Shown in pieces: positions 61,246 through 64,000 of a DNA stretch of 64,000 bases; positions within the stretch are counted from its first letter, which is position 1; each line of letters starts with the position of its first letter. Origin of the DNA: Citrobacter enshiensis. GTDB lineage: Bacteria > Pseudomonadota > Gammaproteobacteria > Enterobacterales > Enterobacteriaceae. The notes under the pieces are model-generated. The model saw only the letters and a program-made list of their open reading frames with translations, did not search any database and had not been told where the DNA came from. The stretch spans positions 1,612,001-1,676,000 of the forward strand of contig NZ_CP119862.1 of NCBI RefSeq assembly GCF_029338175.1, read 5' to 3'. The position numbers and the translations under genes were made by a program.

Positions 61246-61815
61246 TTATTGCGCTTTTTGTCTGCTACGCCGTTTCAGCCACCAGCGTGTCCCCACTACC
61301 AGCCCGATAATCAGCACCAGCCAGATCCCATGTTTGATGTGCTGATCGAGATGGTGCAACCAGGGCGCAATCACCTCGCCGCCGAGATAACCCAGGGTCG
61401 TAAACAGCAGCGCCCAAATCAGCGCGCCTAAAATATTCAGCGGCAGAAAGATCTTTGGCGGCAGGTGGCTGGCGCCAATCAGAAGCGGGCCGATGACGCG
61501 AAATCCGTACATGAATCGTGTACCGATCACAAACAGATAAGGGCGGCGTTGGATCATCTTTTGCGCGTAATGAATTTTGCTGCGATGACGCGAGAAGCGG
61601 CGCAGAATTTTCCCACCAAATCGACGTCCCACTAAATACAGTACCTGATCGCCGATCATGCCGCCGAGAGCAACGGAGACGACGACCAGCGCAAATTTGA
61701 GCAACCCCTGATGTGCAGCGACACCCCCTAACAGGGTGATGGTTTCGCCTTCGGCCAGACTGCCAATGACCAGCGCGGCATAGCCGTAGTGCGCGATAAG
61801 ACTGTTTATATCCAT
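61246..61815 (-). CDS. yohD: DedA-family membrane protein YohD
   Basis: DedA/SNARE-associated family membrane protein; members act in lipid carrier recycling and envelope homeostasis. The 189-residue protein starts at 61815 (MDINSLIAHYG), giving near the E. coli length. It has the family segments GDQVLYLVGRRFGG and FVIGTRFMYGFR with conserved acidic and arginine residues and about five membrane segments. The SDR gene yohF that neighbours it in E. coli K-12 is absent. Confidence 0.92.
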   Translation of the reverse strand: MDINSLIAHYGYAALVIGSLAEGETITLLGGVAAHQGLLKFALVVVSVALGGMIGDQVLYLVGRRFGGKILRRFSRHRSKIHYAQKMIQRRPYLFVIGTRFMYGFRVIGPLLIGASHLPPKIFLPLNILGALIWALLFTTLGYLGGEVIAPWLHHLDQHIKHGIWLVLIIGLVVGTRWWLKRRSRQKAQ

Positions 61816-61980
61816 ACGTCGGTATGACCTCCACAATCTTTAGCATACACCTTATGAATCTTTATGGCCGGAAAAGCGCCCGTTCAGCGAACCGGTATTT
61901 CGCAGGCTGTACATAAAATAATCGAAAGCTGAATTATACTTGAAGTGTTGAGGTCCGGAGCTGACAAGAAGGGGGGCGGT

Positions 61981-62568
61981 ATGAACCATGTCTGGGGGCT
62001 GTTTTCCCATCCCGATCGTGAAATGCACGTGATCAAGAGTGAAAACGAAACCATTTCGCACCACTATACCCACCATGTCCTGATGATGGCGGCAATCCCG
62101 GTGATTTGCGCATTTATTGGCACCACGCAAATTGGCTGGAATTTTGGCGATGGCAATGTGTTTCAGCTCTCTCTGTTCACCGGTTTTGCACTGGCCATCG
62201 TTTTTTACGCGGTCATGCTGGCTGGGGTGGCTGTAATGGGGCGGGTCATCTGGTGGATGGCGCGAAACTATCCGCAACGTCCTTCTCTGGCGCACTGCAT
62301 GGTATTTGCCGGCTATGTCGCCACGCCGCTTTTCCTGAGCGGTTTTGTGGCGCTATATCCGCTGGTATGGCTGTGTGCGCTGATCGGTACCATCGCGCTG
62401 TTCTACACTGGTTATTTGTTGTATCTCGGTGTCCCGACATTCCTGAATATTAACAAAGAGGAAGGGCTGAGCTTTTCCAGTTCGACGCTGGCTATCGGCG
62501 TGCTGGTGCTGGAGGTCCTGTTAGCTATCACGGTGATCCTGTGGGGCTATGGGTACCGGTTATTCTGA
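61981..62568 (+). CDS. yohC: Yip1-family inner-membrane protein YohC
   Basis: Polytopic inner-membrane protein of 195 residues with five membrane segments, Yip1 domain; function unknown. The start at 61981 (MNHVWGLFSHPDREM) follows an AAGGGGGG ribosome site and gives the E. coli length. It is divergent from yohD. Confidence 0.92.
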   Translation: MNHVWGLFSHPDREMHVIKSENETISHHYTHHVLMMAAIPVICAFIGTTQIGWNFGDGNVFQLSLFTGFALAIVFYAVMLAGVAVMGRVIWWMARNYPQRPSLAHCMVFAGYVATPLFLSGFVALYPLVWLCALIGTIALFYTGYLLYLGVPTFLNINKEEGLSFSSSTLAIGVLVLEVLLAITVILWGYGYRLF

Positions 62569-62585
62569 TTTCATACTCTTAAATG

Positions 62586-62613
62586 GCGTTGCTGGCGTAA
62601 AAGTCAGCAACGC
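62586..62613 (+). terminator. Hairpin after yohC
   Basis: Arms GCGTTGCTG and CAGCAACGC with a 10-base loop, starting 17 bases after the stop. No strong T-run, so it may be a weak or Rho-aided terminator. Confidence 0.5.
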
Positions 62614-62744
62614 AGCATTTGCTGACGATTCTTCAGTGGCGGCAAACTTGCCTGATCGCTATGATGCCTGAGCTAGCTTGAGTTTCTACTTAACTCCGGC
62701 GGTGCGCGTTGTGACGTGCGTGAACCATTATCAGAAATCTCATC

Positions 62745-63692
62745 ATGCTGAAATTCCGAGTTTCAATACTAAGCCTTGCCCTGATGCTGGCTGTCCCTTT
62801 TGCGCCGCAGGCTGTGGCGAAAACGGCGGCTACCACAACAGCGTCTCAACCTGAGATTGCGTCTGGTAGCGCGATGATTGTTGATTTAAATACCAACAAA
62901 GTCATCTATTCGAACCATCCTGACCTTGTGCGTCCGATTGCGTCGATCACCAAATTAATGACGGCGATGGTGGTGCTTGATGCGCAACTGCCGCTGAACG
63001 AAAAACTGAAAGTGGATATCAGCCAGACGCCAGAAATGAAAGGGATCTACTCCCGCGTGCGTCTGAACAGTGAGATTAGCCGTAAAGATATGCTGCTGCT
63101 GGCGTTGATGTCCTCGGAAAACCGCGCGGCGGCAAGCCTGGCGCACCATTATCCGGGCGGCTATAACGCGTTTATTAAAGCGATGAATGCCAAAGCCAAA
63201 GCGTTGGGCATGACCCACACGCGGTTTGTGGAACCGACGGGGTTGTCCATTCATAACGTCTCGACGGCCCGCGACTTAACAAAGCTGCTGATTGCCAGCA
63301 AACAGTATCCGCTGTTGGGTCAGTTGAGCACGACTCGCGAAGACATGGCCACGTTTGCCAACCCGGCCTACACGCTGCCATTCCGCAACACTAACCATCT
63401 GGTGTATCGCGATAACTGGAATATTCAGCTGACCAAAACGGGCTTTACCAATGCGGCGGGTCACTGTCTGGTGATGCGCACGACCATTAAGAACAAACCG
63501 GTGGCGCTGGTGGTGATGGATGCCTTCGGCAAATATACCCACTTTGCCGATGCCAGCCGTTTACGCACGTGGATTGAAACCGGCAAAGTCATGCCGGTTC
63601 CGCCAGCGGCGCTGAGTTATAAGAAGCAAAAAGCTGCGCAGATGGCCGCAGCAGGTGCCAGTAAGAGCGAGCAAACGGCGCAGAACGATTAA
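62745..63692 (+). CDS. pbpG: D-alanyl-D-alanine endopeptidase PbpG (PBP7)
   Basis: Periplasmic penicillin-binding protein that cuts peptide crosslinks in peptidoglycan. The 315-residue precursor has a signal peptide (to about APQAVA) and the peptidase S11 motifs: SxxK at Ser67 (SITK), SxN (SEN) and KTG (TKTGFT). A Lys/Ala-rich tail follows. Length is close to E. coli PBP7. Confidence 0.95.
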   Translation: MLKFRVSILSLALMLAVPFAPQAVAKTAATTTASQPEIASGSAMIVDLNTNKVIYSNHPDLVRPIASITKLMTAMVVLDAQLPLNEKLKVDISQTPEMKGIYSRVRLNSEISRKDMLLLALMSSENRAAASLAHHYPGGYNAFIKAMNAKAKALGMTHTRFVEPTGLSIHNVSTARDLTKLLIASKQYPLLGQLSTTREDMATFANPAYTLPFRNTNHLVYRDNWNIQLTKTGFTNAAGHCLVMRTTIKNKPVALVVMDAFGKYTHFADASRLRTWIETGKVMPVPPAALSYKKQKAAQMAAAGASKSEQTAQND

Positions 63693-63707
63693 TGCGTCGA
63701 AGTATGC

Positions 63708-63728
63708 CCGAGAGCGCTACGCTCTCGG
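63708..63728. terminator. Inverted repeat between pbpG and dld
   Basis: Perfect 9-base arms CCGAGAGCG and CGCTCTCGG with a 3-base loop between convergent stops. No clear T-run; probable shared transcript end. Confidence 0.6.
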
Positions 63729-63737
63729 ACAATCGCC

Positions 63738-64000
63738 TCACTTCCAGAACTTCTGCTTACTTGTCTTACCGATACCCGGATTCATGCTATTCGTCGGGTC
63801 ATTTTCACGATAAAAACGTGTCAGCGTTTCTGGCGCCTTATACAGATGCCCTACGTTATGTTCCGCCGGGTATTGCGCCCCGCGCTGGTGGAGCAGTTCC
63901 AGCATTTGCTCTTTCAACGCATGCGCATCGACGCCTTTCTTCACGATGTAATCCTGGTGGAAGACGTAGCACATAAAATGGCCGTAATAGAGTTTATGCA
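63738..64000 (-). CDS. dld: Quinone-dependent D-lactate dehydrogenase Dld (N-terminal part outside the window)
   Basis: Peripheral membrane FAD enzyme that oxidises D-lactate to pyruvate and feeds electrons to quinone. Only the last 87 or so codons are present; the frame runs off the right edge. The C-terminal membrane-binding domain segments QDYIVKKG, YPAEHNVGHLYKAP and NDPTNSMNPGIGKTS match Dld. Convergent with pbpG, as in E. coli. Confidence 0.95.
   Translation of the reverse strand, partial: HKLYYGHFMCYVFHQDYIVKKGVDAHALKEQMLELLHQRGAQYPAEHNVGHLYKAPETLTRFYRENDPTNSMNPGIGKTSKQKFWK

Overview
This window is a stretch of enterobacterial chromosome. Nearly every protein matches an Escherichia coli K-12 product in length and motifs, and the order is that of the napA to dld arc of the E. 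coli map. Some differences (a different TonB receptor at the cirA position, uxuA beside yeiQ, two unknown genes between yeiE and lysP, several E. coli genes absent) point to a close relative; Citrobacter is my best guess, from gene content only. No prophage, insertion sequence, CRISPR array or obvious island is visible. Both ends cut genes: napA at the left, dld at the right.

Layout. 1-10.2 kb: the end of the periplasmic nitrate reductase operon (napA-GHBC) running into the cytochrome c maturation genes (ccmABCDEF-dsbE-ccmH), which attach haem to NapB and NapC. The nitrate/nitrite regulator narP converges on them. 11-19.5 kb: tRNA-Pro(GGG), envelope regulator yejM, yejL, nucleoid protein yejK, rplY, helicase radD, rsuA, drug pump bcr and yejG. 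19.5-27.5 kb: the yejABEF peptide importer, c-di-GMP phosphodiesterase pdeN and murein endopeptidase mepS. 27.9-34.8 kb: lpxT, metal GTPase yeiR, the divergent hexuronate pair yeiQ/uxuA, the EF-P paralogue yeiP, yeiW and setB. 35-39 kb: the fructose PTS operon fruBKA behind two Cra operators. 39-43 kb: nfo, yeiH/yeiE and a two-gene operon of unrecognised small membrane proteins. 43-48.9 kb: lysP, a TonB-dependent receptor with a large Fur-like palindrome, fghA and folE. 48.9-55.1 kb: yeiB and the galactose system galS-mglBAC with clear GalS and CRP sites. 55-64 kb: yeiS, sanA, cdd, yohK/yohJ, dusC, mdtQ, yohD, yohC, pbpG and dld.

Most of the window is ordinary core genome. The items most worth a second look are the unknown membrane-protein operon (42014-42969), a perfect FNR-type palindrome between bcr and yejG with no obvious target, the CirA-unlike receptor at the cirA locus with its 13-bp-arm palindrome, the yeiQ/uxuA pair with UxuR/ExuR-like sites, and the absence relative to E. 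coli K-12 of the pseudouridine/nucleoside block, preTA, yohF and yejO. Statements about E. coli gene order and protein length come from memory; no search was run.
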